This document shows positions 27,587-39,061 of a DNA stretch of 40,881 nucleotides, in pieces. The DNA is from Sulfuricella sp. (GTDB taxonomy: Bacteria; Pseudomonadota; Gammaproteobacteria; Burkholderiales; Sulfuricellaceae), in assembly GCA_028714315.1 (NCBI GenBank), contig JAQTMN010000021.1, forward strand, positions 1 through 40,881, given 5' to 3'. The first letter of the stretch is position 1; each line of letters starts with the position of its first letter. Position numbers and translations under genes: made by a program. The notes below the pieces were generated by a model. It saw only the letters and a list, made by a program, of their open reading frames with translations, had not been told where the DNA came from and did not search any database.

Positions 27587-28278
27587 TCGGCGGCAATTAT
27601 ATTCAGCGCGGCCAGATCGCACTTCAGCAACACGCCGCCGGGAACCTCCACCAGCGCGCCGTTGCGCTTGAATTCGGCGATGATGCGGCTGGCCGTTTCG
27701 GTGGTGATGCCGAGCATCGAGCCGATGTCTTCGCGCCCGAACAGTTCGATGTAGCCGTCTTCCCGGCCGCCCGCCAGTTTTTGCAGCAGGCGGGCCACGC
27801 GCGCCCTGGCGCTGCCGGTGGAGAGTTGGGTCAGCCAGGCGTCCGCTTCGTCCAGCGCGCGCTGCCAGCGCACCATCAACTCCTTGCGCAGCTTGGGCTT
27901 GTCCTGATCCAGCCGCTGGATCACTTCAAGCGGAATGCGGCATACTTCGGTCGGTTGCAGGACGATGGCGTCGTGCTGGTAGGGCTGGTCGAGCAGGGCT
28001 TCCAGGCCGGTGACATCGGTCGCGTGGAGCAGGCGGACGATGCGCTGGCGCCCGTCCGGCAGGTATTGCACCAGCTTGATCAGGCCGCGGCGGATGGTGA
28101 AGACCGCCTGTGCCGGATCGCCGGCGCGATAAAGCGTTTCTTGCGGGGACAAGGCGATATCGTCGATCGGCCGGTGAATGGCTGCGCAATCGGCGATGTC
28201 CAGGCCGGCGAACAGCACCGATTTGCGTATGCAGCAGCTTACGCAGTCGGCTCCGCCGGGTGTCAATATTTTGCTCAT
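27583..28278 (-). CDS. CRP/FNR-family transcription regulator
   Basis: A 231-aa regulator. A cyclic-nucleotide-binding-like beta-roll (about 20-130; PQETLYRAGDPAQAVFTIRRG) and a dimer helix lead to a C-terminal winged helix. The recognition helix TTETASRIIAEF has the Glu..Ser-Arg pattern of FNR, which reads TTGAT-N4-ATCAA. Cysteines at 12, 15, 16 and 31, plus Cys113 (EVCRIPLEVI, aligned with the cluster ligand Cys122 of E. coli FNR), suggest a [4Fe-4S] oxygen sensor. The N-terminal spacing is not the classical C-X2-C-X5-C, so the third N-terminal ligand is uncertain. The ATG at 28278 is 40 bp after ampD on the same strand. An FNR-like box overlaps its stop codon. Confidence 0.85.
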   Translation of the reverse strand: MSKILTPGGADCVSCCIRKSVLFAGLDIADCAAIHRPIDDIALSPQETLYRAGDPAQAVFTIRRGLIKLVQYLPDGRQRIVRLLHATDVTGLEALLDQPYQHDAIVLQPTEVCRIPLEVIQRLDQDKPKLRKELMVRWQRALDEADAWLTQLSTGSARARVARLLQKLAGGREDGYIELFGREDIGSMLGITTETASRIIAEFKRNGALVEVPGGVLLKCDLAALNIIAAD

Positions 28279-28317
28279 GCGCGATTATGATTCAAATCGC
28301 CTGCCGAAGGGAATACT

Positions 28318-28875
28318 TCATTCCGGCGATTCGGCGGCGACCAGGCTGCGGTATCTCTGCCAGTCGAAACAGGGTCCCGGATCGGTCTTGCGCACCGGGG
28401 CGATGTCCGCATGGCCGACGATCTCCTCGATCGGGTAGGTTTCCTGCAATGCGCGGGTGAGTTCAGCCAGCTTGTCGTACTGGATATCGGTGAACGGGTC
28501 GTCGTCGCTGCCTTCGAGCTCGATGCCGATGGAAAAGTCGTTGCAGCGGGTGCGGTCGCGCCATACCGAAACGCCGGCGTGCCATGCGCGTTTGTTGCAC
28601 GAGACGAACTGGATTATCTCGCCATCGCGGCGGATGAAGAAATGGGCCGACACCCGGAGGTCGGCGATCATCGGATAGTAGGGATGGGCGTTGATATCCA
28701 GCTTGTTGGTGAAGAAATCGATCACGCCGTTGCCGCCATACTCGCGCGGCGGCAGGCTGATGTTGTGGATCACCAGCAGGGGAATGTCGAATTCCACTTC
28801 CGGCGGGCGCTCGTCGCCGTTGGGCGTAGAGATGAAGCGCGCGCCTTGCAGGAAGCCCGATTTGTCTATTTTCAT
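28318..28875 (-). CDS. ampD: 1,6-anhydro-N-acetylmuramyl-L-alanine amidase AmpD
   Basis: Cytoplasmic zinc amidase that recycles cell-wall muropeptides; 185 aa, close to E. coli AmpD (183). Motifs: the first zinc His in LLVIHNISLPP, RAWHAGVSVWRDRTRCNDFSIGIELEG, and the C-terminal zinc ligands in EIVGHADIAPVRKTDPGPCFDW. I chose ATG 28875 (MKIDKSGFLQGARF) because GAGGGG lies just upstream; the ATG at 28890 is an alternative. In enterobacteria its loss derepresses AmpC beta-lactamase; no ampC or ampR is in the window. The FNR/CRP gene follows 39 bp downstream. Confidence 0.94.
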   Translation of the reverse strand: MKIDKSGFLQGARFISTPNGDERPPEVEFDIPLLVIHNISLPPREYGGNGVIDFFTNKLDINAHPYYPMIADLRVSAHFFIRRDGEIIQFVSCNKRAWHAGVSVWRDRTRCNDFSIGIELEGSDDDPFTDIQYDKLAELTRALQETYPIEEIVGHADIAPVRKTDPGPCFDWQRYRSLVAAESPE

Positions 28876-28894
28876 GTTACCCCTCATCACCGGT

Positions 28895-28900
28895 TATAAT
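28895..28900 (+). promoter_or_regulatory. perfect -10 hexamer before the cation exchanger gene
   Basis: TATAAT lies 30 bases before the preferred start at 28930, in the divergent ampD spacer. No good -35 is visible at 16-18 bases upstream. It argues against the in-frame TTG at 28900 as start. Confidence 0.4.
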
Positions 28901-28929
28901 TGCGCCACAACCTTTTCCGGAAAATCGCC

Positions 28930-29934
28930 GTGACCACTTTTGCCATTTTGTTGCTGATGCTGATCGTCATTTTAATTGCCGCCGAGGTATTTACCAATGC
29001 CCTGGAGCACCTGGGCGAAAAACTGAAGATTTCCGAGGGCGTCACCGGTTCGTTGTTCGCCGCCGTGGGCACCGCGCTGCCGGAAACCATGGTGCCGCTA
29101 CTGGCGCTCATGGCGGGCACCAGCAATGTGGCGCTGAACGAGGAAATCGGCGTCGGCGCGATTCTCGGCGCGCCGCTGATGCTGTCAACCCTGTCGATCT
29201 GCCTGATGGCACTCGCGGTGCTGAAAAAACGCGGTGTCGGCGGAGAACTCGCGCCGGAGCGCAGCGGCCTGATCCGCGACCTGAATTTCTTCCTCGCCGC
29301 TTTCGCCTTTTCCGCTCTCGCCCTGTTCGTGCCGCACCAGCAGACGATGATTCGCGCCGCCATCGGCTTTGTTCTGGTGCTGACCTATTTCGTCTATATC
29401 CTGCTTACCCTGCGCGCCTCCGCCGAGCTGGTCAAGGAAGGCCACGGCACCGAGGCGGAGGAGAAAATGCTGCTGTGCCGCGTTGGGCTGCCGGAAAACC
29501 TGCCGGTGATCCTGCTCCAGCTCGCCCTCGGCCTGGGCCTCTTGGTGGGCGGCGCCAAGGGTTTCATCATGGGCGTGGAAGACGCCTCCAGGCTGCTCGG
29601 CATTTCGCCCCTGCTGCTGTCGCTCCTGATCATCCCGATCGCAACCGAGCTGCCGGAGAAGGTCAACAGCATCCTGTGGATCCGCCGCGGCAAGGACACC
29701 CTGGCTTTCGGCAACATCACCGGCGCGATGGTGTTTCAGGGCACACTGCTGCCCGCGATCGGCATCATGCTGACGCCGTGGGAGCCGCGCCAGGAAGTGC
29801 TGGCGGGCATTGTCATTACCTTGCTTTCTGCACTCTGGCTCCGGCTGGTGGTGCAGCGCGGGCAGATCAGGGTCGGGCATTTGGCGCTCAATGGCGCGAT
29901 GTACGTCACCTACCTGGTCATTGCTTTGGGTTAG
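28930..29934 (+). CDS. sodium/calcium exchanger-family membrane protein
   Basis: An integral membrane protein of about 334 aa with some ten hydrophobic segments. Two internally related halves carry the alpha-repeat motifs of the cation/Ca2+ exchanger superfamily: VGTALPETMVPLLALMAG (first half) and PIATELPEKVNSILW (second half), each with the acidic residue that lines the ion site. It probably exports a cation at the inner membrane; substrate and direction cannot be read from sequence. I chose GTG 28930; a TTG at 28900 is in frame but coincides with the promoter-like TATAAT. Three bases after its stop, a period-7 repeat element begins. Confidence 0.78.
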   Translation: MTTFAILLLMLIVILIAAEVFTNALEHLGEKLKISEGVTGSLFAAVGTALPETMVPLLALMAGTSNVALNEEIGVGAILGAPLMLSTLSICLMALAVLKKRGVGGELAPERSGLIRDLNFFLAAFAFSALALFVPHQQTMIRAAIGFVLVLTYFVYILLTLRASAELVKEGHGTEAEEKMLLCRVGLPENLPVILLQLALGLGLLVGGAKGFIMGVEDASRLLGISPLLLSLLIIPIATELPEKVNSILWIRRGKDTLAFGNITGAMVFQGTLLPAIGIMLTPWEPRQEVLAGIVITLLSALWLRLVVQRGQIRVGHLALNGAMYVTYLVIALG

Positions 29935-29936
29935 CT

Positions 29937-30028
29937 TATCAGTTATCAGTTATCAGTTATCAGTTATCAGTCTTTAGTCAACCCGAGCGGTTTTACTGAT
30001 AACCGATAACTGAAAACTGACGACTGAG
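29937..30028. repeat. period-7 inverted repeat element, TCAGTNN type (exchanger-glgP)
   Basis: The left arm (29937-29974) is four near-identical heptads TCAGTTA followed by TCAGTCT. The right arm (29994-30028) reads ACTGATA, ACCGATA, ACTGAAA, ACTGACG, ACTGAGG. It begins three bases after the exchanger stop. Its last heptad supplies the GAGGAG ribosome-binding site of glgP. Confidence 0.9.
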
Positions 30029-30039
30029 GAGATGCCGCC

Positions 30040-32520
30040 ATGGCCAGGAAACCCGCAACGACAGACAAGCCTTCCCAACCCGAAGTTAGCGAGGATACGG
30101 CGGACTTCAGCCAAGCCCTCGCCAATCACCTCACTTATTCCGTCGGCAAGGATCATTTCACGGCGACGCCGCGCGACTGGTTCTACGCCCTCGCGCACGC
30201 CACCCGCGACCGCCTGACCGGCCAGTGGATGGAGACCATGCGGCGCTATTACCGTGCCGATGCCAAGCGGATTTATTACCTGTCGATGGAATTCCTGATC
30301 GGCCGCTCGCTCGCCAACAGCCTGCTCAACATGGGATATTTCGGCCCTTGCCATCAGGCGGCGCTGGCCGCCGGCGTCGATCTGGACGCGGCGCGCGAAA
30401 TGGAGCCCGATGCCGCGCTCGGCAACGGCGGCCTGGGGCGCCTGGCCGCCTGCTTCCTGGATTCCATGGCCACGCTGGGCTTGCCGAGCTACGGCTACGG
30501 CATCCGCTACGAGTACGGCATGTTCAACCAGCGCATCGAAAACGGCAAACAGGTCGAGCACCCGGACAACTGGCTGCGCTACGGCAATCCGTGGGAATTC
30601 CCCCGGCCGGAAGTGCTGTATCCGGTGAAATTCAACGGCCGGGTGGTGGAATACGTCAGCGAGCGGGGCTGCATGCGCCACCACTGGGTCGATACCGAGG
30701 ACGTCATGGCGATGGCCTATGACACGCCGGTGCCGGGTTTCGGCGGCGAATCGGTGAACAACATGCGGCTGTGGTCGGCCAAGGCTTCGCGCGACTTCGA
30801 TTTGAAATACTTCAACGAGGGCAACTACATCAAGGCGGTGGAGGACAAGAACCAGTCGGAAAACCTGTCCAAGGTGCTCTACCCCGACGACACCACGGCG
30901 ATGGGGCGGGAACTGCGCCTGAAACAGCAGTATTTCCTGGTCAGCGCTTCGTTGCAGGACATGCTCTACCGCTTCCTCAAATCCCACGAGCACTTCGACA
31001 AATTGCCGGATAAGGTGGCGATGCAGCTCAACGACACCCACCCGGCCATCGCGATTCCGGAGCTGATGCGCATCCTGATCGATCTTTACCTGCTCGATTG
31101 GGAGCAGGCCTGGGATATCGTCACCCGCACCTTTTCCTACACCAACCACACGCTCATGCCGGAGGCGCTGGAAACCTGGCCGGTCGGCCTGTTCGAGAAG
31201 ATTCTGCCGCGCCACTTGAGCATCATCTACGAGATCAATCATCGCTTTCTCGGCGAAGTCATGCACCGCAATCCCGGCGATACCGAGCTCCTGAGGCGCA
31301 TGTCGATCATCGACGAGGCGAATGGGCGGCGCATCCGCATGGCGCACCTGGCCATCGTCGGCAGTCATCAGGTCAACGGCGTGGCGCAAATCCACACCGA
31401 GCTGATGCGCCAGACCATATTCCGGGATTTCGACCGCTTTTATCCCGGCAAGATCATCAACATCACCAACGGCATCACCCCCCGCCGCTGGCTGAACCAG
31501 GCCAACCGGGGCCTGGCCGCGCTGATCACCGGGCATATCGGCAGCGGCTGGATCACCGATCTGGAGCAGCTTGGCGGTCTTGCCCAATTCGCCGCCGACG
31601 AGTCGTTCCGGCAGGAATTCCGCGCGGTCAAGCGCGCCAACAAGGAAAAACTGGCTCGGCTGATCGGGCTGCGCCTGGGCATCGCGGTCGATCCCGACTC
31701 GATGTTCGACGTGCAGATCAAGCGTATCCACGAATACAAGCGCCAGCTGCTCAACCTGCTCCACGTCGTCACGCTGTACAACCGCATCCGCGCCAATCCG
31801 GCGGCCGAAAGGGTGTCGCGCACGGTGATCTTCAGCGGCAAGGCGGCGCCCGGCTACGCGCAGGCCAAGCTGATTATCCAGCTGATCAACGACGTGGCGG
31901 ACATCGTCAATCACGATCCCGCGATCGGCAATTTGCTCAAGGTGGTATACATCCCCAATTACGACGTCACCACCGCCGCCGAGATCATTCCCGCCGCGGA
32001 CATTTCAGAGCAGATTTCCACCGCCGGCACCGAAGCTTCCGGTACCGGCAACATGAAGCTCGCACTGAACGGCGCGCTGACCATCGGCACGCTGGACGGC
32101 GCCAACATCGAAATGCGCGACGAGGTCGGGGCGGACAATATTTTCATTTTCGGGCTGACCGCGGCGGAAGTGGCCGAGGTGAAAAACCAGGGCTACCAGC
32201 CGTGGGAGCACTATCACGGCAACGATGAATTGCGGCAGGCGCTCGACATGATTGCCTCGGGCTATTTCTCGCCTGAAGAACCCGGCCGCTACCGGCCGAT
32301 TTTCGACGAGCTGACCCGCGGCGGCGACCGGTTCCTGCTGCTCGCCGATTATGCGGCCTACGTCGCCTGCCACGAAAAAGTCGAGGCGCTCTACCGCGAT
32401 GCCGATGCATGGACGCGCAAGGCCATCCTCAACGTGGCCGGCATGGGGAAGTTTTCCAGCGACCGCACGATTCGGGAATACGCGGAGAAGATTTGGGGAG
32501 TTGGGGCAGTTAAAGGGTAG
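30040..32520 (+). CDS. glgP: glycogen/maltodextrin phosphorylase
   Basis: An 826-aa GT35 phosphorylase that releases glucose 1-phosphate from alpha-1,4-glucans in the cytoplasm. Diagnostic stretches are YYLSMEFLIGRSLANSLLN, ALGNGGLGRLAACFLDSMATL and MQLNDTHPAIAIPELMR. The pyridoxal-phosphate lysine lies in EASGTGNMKLALNGALTIG. Length equals typical bacterial GlgP/MalP (about 800-830). The ATG at 30040 follows GAGGAG. No other glycogen genes are in the window, so it stands alone here. A long inverted repeat lies downstream. Confidence 0.96.
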   Translation: MARKPATTDKPSQPEVSEDTADFSQALANHLTYSVGKDHFTATPRDWFYALAHATRDRLTGQWMETMRRYYRADAKRIYYLSMEFLIGRSLANSLLNMGYFGPCHQAALAAGVDLDAAREMEPDAALGNGGLGRLAACFLDSMATLGLPSYGYGIRYEYGMFNQRIENGKQVEHPDNWLRYGNPWEFPRPEVLYPVKFNGRVVEYVSERGCMRHHWVDTEDVMAMAYDTPVPGFGGESVNNMRLWSAKASRDFDLKYFNEGNYIKAVEDKNQSENLSKVLYPDDTTAMGRELRLKQQYFLVSASLQDMLYRFLKSHEHFDKLPDKVAMQLNDTHPAIAIPELMRILIDLYLLDWEQAWDIVTRTFSYTNHTLMPEALETWPVGLFEKILPRHLSIIYEINHRFLGEVMHRNPGDTELLRRMSIIDEANGRRIRMAHLAIVGSHQVNGVAQIHTELMRQTIFRDFDRFYPGKIINITNGITPRRWLNQANRGLAALITGHIGSGWITDLEQLGGLAQFAADESFRQEFRAVKRANKEKLARLIGLRLGIAVDPDSMFDVQIKRIHEYKRQLLNLLHVVTLYNRIRANPAAERVSRTVIFSGKAAPGYAQAKLIIQLINDVADIVNHDPAIGNLLKVVYIPNYDVTTAAEIIPAADISEQISTAGTEASGTGNMKLALNGALTIGTLDGANIEMRDEVGADNIFIFGLTAAEVAEVKNQGYQPWEHYHGNDELRQALDMIASGYFSPEEPGRYRPIFDELTRGGDRFLLLADYAAYVACHEKVEALYRDADAWTRKAILNVAGMGKFSSDRTIREYAEKIWGVGAVKG

Positions 32521-32533
32521 GAAAAAACGGTTT

Positions 32534-32700
32534 GCCGCGAAAAAGCACAAAAGACACAAAAAAAGCAGGGGTTGGGGCGAAATGCCCTTTTTCTCCGCTT
32601 CCTTTACACGAACCTTCGCATCGCGGTGAACGCGATTTCAAGGGTTAAGCAAGTTAAAAGCCTTCGCCCTTCTCTTGTGTCTTTTGTGCCTTTTCGCGGC
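32534..32700. repeat. long inverted repeat between glgP and pilR
   Basis: The left arm begins GCCGCGAAAAAGCACAAAAG and continues ACACAAA (32534-32560). The right arm, ending at 32700, is its reverse complement with one mismatch over about 26 bases. The arms show short internal repetition (GCACAAA, GACACAAA). About 100 bases lie between, including a weak terminator-like GGGC-GAAAT-GCCC followed by five Ts (32575-32592) and an ATCGCG/CGCGAT hairpin near 32623. It occupies the convergent 3' ends of glgP and pilR. Confidence 0.85.
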
Positions 32701-32717
32701 TAAGAAAAGCTAAGAAA

Positions 32718-34097
<1,380 letters not shown>

Positions 34098-35721
34098 CGC
34101 TTCTCCCCTTGATCCTGAATTGTCCGCCCTGCGGCGTGGCGATGTAATCGAGCGTGGCGCCGTTGGCTTCGCAAAGCTCGCGGGCGATATACAGTCCCAG
34201 GCCGGTGCCGCCGCTGTCGGTGGTAAAGAAAGGCTCGAACAGCTGGGTTTGCAGCGGCTTGGCGACGCCGGGTCCGTCGTCGATCACGTCCAATTGTACC
34301 GTATTCCCCGCCACGGCCGCATGCAGACGGATGCTGCCGGCCTGCTGCCGGCAGTAGCGCCAGGCATTGCGGCACAGATTCCACAGCACTTGATCGAAAT
34401 GATGCCGGTCGAAGCAGATGGCCGGGGCGCCGCGCGTTTTGAGAACCATCACCCCGTCCGGCACTTTTTCGGTCTGGCGGAATTGCTCGGCGAACTGGCG
34501 CAATGCCGCCGCCAGGTCAAATGTTTCCGGCGCGGCGCGATCCCGGCGGTTTAGCTGCAGCACGTCCTGCACCATGCGGTCGAGCCGGTAGGTGTTGTCG
34601 CGGATGATCTGCAACAGCCGGATCTGGGTTGCATCCTGGTCGGGTTCCTCCTGCAGCAATTGGGTGGCATGGCCGATCGAGCTGAGCGGGTTGCGGATCT
34701 CATGCGCGATGTTGGCCGTCAGCCGGCCCAGCGCCGCCAGTTTGAGCTGCTGCGCCCGTTCCTGCATCTGGCTCAGATCCTCCAGGAAAATCACCGCGCC
34801 CAGCGTCTCATCTCCGCCGATCGCGCTCATGCGTGCCTGGACCTGCTTGCCGCTGGCCGGCGCGACCAAATCGAAATTCTTGTCGTGCGGATTGGTGCGC
34901 CAGTGTTGCAGGCAGCGGGCCATCGCCGGGAAATAGTCGCCGAGCAGGAGCTTGTCCCATACCGCCGGCGGCGAACCCAGCAGGCGCTCGGCCTCGGTAT
35001 TGCGCTGCCGCACTTGGCCGCGCTCGTCCACCACCAGCACGCCGACTTGCATATCCTGGATCACCAGCTGGTTGACCTGGGCCAGGTTGGCCAGGTCGAT
35101 ACGCTGCTTCTGGGCCAGCTTCTCCGTCGCGGTCAGTCGCCGGGTCAGCACGAAAGCCAACCCGGAGGTGGAGAAAAACCCCATGCACGTCAGGCTGGTT
35201 TGCAGATATTCTTTGGTGCTTCCGGTCAGCTCCAGTACCTGGTATGTCTGTTCGAGCAGCAGCGCGATGCTGGCCACCGCGGCGTGGAACATCGCCAGCC
35301 TGCCGCGGCTGACCATGCCGGTGGCGACCAGGGGACCGATCAAGAGCAAGCCGAGGCCGCTCTGGATACCGCCGCTGGCATGCATCAGAAGCGTGACGAA
35401 CACCACATCCGCGCCCACCTGGATGCTCAGCAGCAGGTTGAAGCGCGGCCAGTGCACGTCGATCGGCACGATCACCAGCAATGCGAACAGCAAATAGCCG
35501 ACGCTGGCGGCGAAGAACAGGGCAGGGTGGTAAGCGCCGAAGCTGTATACGACGCCAAACAGCGCATAGGCGACGGTGAATGTGCCCGAGACGACCAGCC
35601 GGAACAGGTTGAAATAGTGCAGCGACAGCCAGTAGGCCTCGGGTTGGCGCGTGGCCTGTACCGGAAACCATTTTGTCAGCATGCCGGAGGTTTCGGCAGG
35701 AAGCGTCCGTAGCGGGGCGCG

Positions 35722-35943
35722 TTATTTTTGATGGAGCTGGCGGTGCTCATTGGTGCAGAAAAACTCACCATGGCTGACGGTGCTTTCGCTACGAGGAAGA
35801 TGCACGCCGCAATGGACGCAGCGCACCATATCTTCGCTTGTTGTGCTTTCGGCTCGCTGGTCGCGCTGGACGCTGCGGCCATACCCTGTGACAAGGCGGT
35901 AAACAAACCAGATGCCAAGAGCGAGAAGTATCAGTTTGATCAA
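35722..35943 (-). CDS. PP0621-type small membrane-anchored zinc-ribbon protein
   Basis: A 73-aa protein. One N-terminal hydrophobic helix (IKLILLALGIWFVYRLV) is followed by a linker and a probable metal site formed by RCVHCGVHLPRSE and FFCTNEHRQLH: a CxxC pair, then Cys and His. The pattern matches the uncharacterised PP0621 family that often sits just upstream of pilS-pilR in betaproteobacteria. Start is TTG 35943; I see no ATG choice. A role in pilus regulation is only suggested by its place. Confidence 0.8.
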   Translation of the reverse strand: MIKLILLALGIWFVYRLVTGYGRSVQRDQRAESTTSEDMVRCVHCGVHLPRSESTVSHGEFFCTNEHRQLHQK

Positions 35944-35998
35944 TATCGCCGGCCCCGTATATGCGAGGCGCTCCAGAAAAAGGCTTGGAAAGGAATAT

Positions 35999-36075
35999 TG
36001 GTCGGGGTGAGAGGATTCGAACCTCCGGCCTCTGCGTCCCGAACGCAGCGCTCTACCAGGCTAAGCTACACCCCG
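35999..36075 (-). tRNA. tRNA-Pro (anticodon CGG)
   Basis: 77 bases including an encoded CCA. The acceptor stem is CGGGGTG/CACCCCG, followed by a D arm. The anticodon stem CTGCG/CGCAG holds loop TTCGGGA (anticodon CGG, reading CCG), and the T arm contains GGTTCGAATCC. It lies 16 bases after the ispB stop on the same strand. A promoter candidate sits within the 3' end of ispB. Confidence 0.97.
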
Positions 36076-36091
36076 TTGTGAATTTTTTGTT

Positions 36092-37060
36092 TCAGTAGCT
36101 TCGCGTTACCGCAAAGTCCGCCAATTGTACCAAAGATTCCTTGTATTTTGAATGCGGCAGGTGAGAAATTGCCGCGCAGGCTATCGAAGCTTCTGTTTTT
36201 GCCTGATTTTTTACATAATCCAGCGCGCCGGTATCGTGGATGGCCGTCATTACCGCGTCCAATTCGCCCAGTCCGCCATGCTCGATCGCATTGCGGATTA
36301 CTTGGGCCTGCTGCGCGGTGCCGTTGCGCATGGCGTAGATCAGGGGCAGCGTGGGCTTGCCTTCGGCCAGGTCGTCGCCGACGTTCTTGCCGGTTTCGGC
36401 GTGGTCGCCGGAGTAATCCAGCACATCGTCGATCAGCTGGAAGGCGGTGCCCATGCGCATGCCGTAGATCGCCATGGCTTCTTCGTCCGCGCTGGAAGCG
36501 TTGCCCAGAATCGCGCCCAGCCGCGTGGCGGCTTCGAACAGCTTGGCCGTTTTGTAATGGATCACCTGGAGATAGCGCGCTTCGTCGATGTCCGCATCGT
36601 TGCAGTTCAGCAGCTGCAACACTTCGCCCTCGGCGATGATGTTGGTGGCGTCCGCCAGCACTTCCATCACGCGCATGCTGCCCGCTCCGACCATCATCTG
36701 GAAGGCGCGCGAATAGAGAAAATCGCCCACCAGCACGCTGGCGGCATTGCCGAACAGGGCGTTGGCGGTGGCGTTGCCGCGCCGCAGGTTGGATTCGTCC
36801 ACCACGTCGTCGTGCAGCAGGGTGGCGGTGTGGATGAATTCGACCACCGCGGCGAGGACGTGCTGATGGCTGCCGGAATAGCCGAAGGCGCCCGCCGACA
36901 GCAGCACCAGTGCAGGGCGCAGGCGTTTGCCGCCGCTGCCGATGATGTACTCGCTGATCTGGCGGATCAGCACGACATCGGAATACAGTTTCCTGCGGAT
37001 GACTTCATCCACGGCGAGCATGTCCGATTCGATGGGACTACGTATGGCTTCCAGCGACAC
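36092..37060 (-). CDS. ispB: octaprenyl (polyprenyl) diphosphate synthase
   Basis: A 322-aa trans-polyprenyl synthase making the ubiquinone side chain from farnesyl diphosphate and isopentenyl diphosphate. It has GGKRLRPALVLLSA, the first aspartate-rich motif LLHDDVVDESNLRRG and the second in QLIDDVLDYSGD. The length matches E. coli IspB (323). Translation starts at GTG 37060 (MSLEAIRSPIESDMLAVDEVI); an internal ATG at codon 14 is a less likely start. It is divergent from rplU, the classic arrangement. tRNA-Pro follows immediately downstream. Confidence 0.95.
   Translation of the reverse strand: MSLEAIRSPIESDMLAVDEVIRRKLYSDVVLIRQISEYIIGSGGKRLRPALVLLSAGAFGYSGSHQHVLAAVVEFIHTATLLHDDVVDESNLRRGNATANALFGNAASVLVGDFLYSRAFQMMVGAGSMRVMEVLADATNIIAEGEVLQLLNCNDADIDEARYLQVIHYKTAKLFEAATRLGAILGNASSADEEAMAIYGMRMGTAFQLIDDVLDYSGDHAETGKNVGDDLAEGKPTLPLIYAMRNGTAQQAQVIRNAIEHGGLGELDAVMTAIHDTGALDYVKNQAKTEASIACAAISHLPHSKYKESLVQLADFAVTRSY
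36124..36152 (-). promoter_or_regulatory. possible tRNA-Pro promoter inside ispB
   Basis: On the minus strand TTCAAA (36152-36147) and TACAAT (36129-36124) are 17 bases apart. A TGG precedes the -10, as in an extended -10 element. The predicted start near 36117 gives a leader of about 40 nt before the tRNA. Confidence 0.4.
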
Positions 37061-37150
37061 AGAAAAATCCAGCTTTTGGGGTGAAAAGAGAGTAATGGTA
37101 GGAAGGAGGGCGATCAGGTGTCAAGTCCATCCGATGGTTTGTGACATTAT

Positions 37151-37180
37151 TTAGACCTCGCCGCAAAACTCTGGTACAAT
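37151..37180 (+). promoter_or_regulatory. rplU-rpmA promoter
   Basis: TACAAT (37175-37180) is preceded by TGG, which gives an extended -10. The -35 candidate TTAGAC (37151-37156) is weak, with an 18-base spacer. The transcript would start near 37187, about 30 bases before rplU. Confidence 0.6.
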
Positions 37181-37218
37181 CGCGTTCCTTTTTAAAAAGC
37201 AAGCAATTGGAGCTCAAC

Positions 37219-37533
37219 ATGTACGCGGTCATAAAAACCGGTGGCAAGCAATATCGCGTCGCCCCCGGCGAAAAATTGAAAATAGAACAGATACCGGCAG
37301 ACATCGGCAGCGAAATCGTACTGGACCAGGTTTTGATGGTTTCGGACGGTGAAGCGGTTACGGTGGGTACGCCGTTGGTAAGCGGTGCTACGGTCAAGGC
37401 GACGGTCGTCGCGCACGGCCGCGGCGAGAAGGTGCAGATTTTCAAGATGCGCCGCCGCAAGCACTACCAAAAGCACCAAGGTCATCGTCAGAACTATACC
37501 GAGATCCGCATCGACGGCATCGCGGCGGCGTAA
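37219..37533 (+). CDS. rplU: 50S ribosomal protein L21
   Basis: A 104-aa large-subunit protein: [25 protein letters not shown] at the start, and the L21 signature [23 protein letters not shown] near the end. Start ATG 37219 has GGAG (37209-37212) upstream. It forms an operon with rpmA, 12 bases downstream, as in nearly all bacteria. Confidence 0.98.
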   Translation: MYAVIKTGGKQYRVAPGEKLKIEQIPADIGSEIVLDQVLMVSDGEAVTVGTPLVSGATVKATVVAHGRGEKVQIFKMRRRKHYQKHQGHRQNYTEIRIDGIAAA

Positions 37534-37545
37534 GGAGAAGCAGCA

Positions 37546-37803
37546 ATGGCACATAAGAAAGCAGGCGGCAGTGTACGCAACGGTCGCGACTCTCATTCCA
37601 AGCGCCTGGGCGTGAAGCGCTACGGCGGCGAGCTGGTTTCCGCCGGCAGCATCATCGTGCGTCAGCGCGGCACCCAGATGTACGCAGGCGACAACGTCGG
37701 CATGGGCAAGGATCACACCTTGTTCGCCAAAGTGGCCGGTACCATCAGCTTCGCCATCAAGGGCGCGGCGAGACACAAAGTGGTCACCATCACCCCGGCT
37801 TGA
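37546..37803 (+). CDS. rpmA: 50S ribosomal protein L27
   Basis: An 85-aa large-subunit protein whose N-terminal tail reaches toward the peptidyl-transferase centre: [20 protein letters not shown], followed by [18 protein letters not shown] and [19 protein letters not shown] precedes the ATG. An intrinsic terminator lies 25 bases after the stop, so the L21-L27 transcript probably ends there, apart from read-through into obgE. Confidence 0.98.
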   Translation: MAHKKAGGSVRNGRDSHSKRLGVKRYGGELVSAGSIIVRQRGTQMYAGDNVGMGKDHTLFAKVAGTISFAIKGAARHKVVTITPA

Positions 37804-37827
37804 TCCCAGCGGATGGTGGAACCTTGG

Positions 37828-37853
37828 GCCCTATCGGACGATAGGGCTTTTTT
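37828..37853 (+). terminator. rpmA intrinsic terminator
   Basis: GCCCTATC-GGAC-GATAGGGC: an 8-bp perfect stem with a 4-base loop, immediately followed by six Ts. Confidence 0.92.
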
Positions 37854-37858
37854 ATTTG

Positions 37859-39058
<1,200 letters not shown>

Positions 39059-39061
39059 GAC

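Noticed and set aside
29937-30028. CRISPR array reading of the tandem heptads
   Set aside because: The unit is only 7 bases, without unique spacers, and the second half is inverted; there are no cas genes.
35929-35950. FNR-box-like TTGATCAATATCGCC before the PP0621-type gene
   Set aside because: The second half-site matches only three of five bases and no spaced -10 was found.
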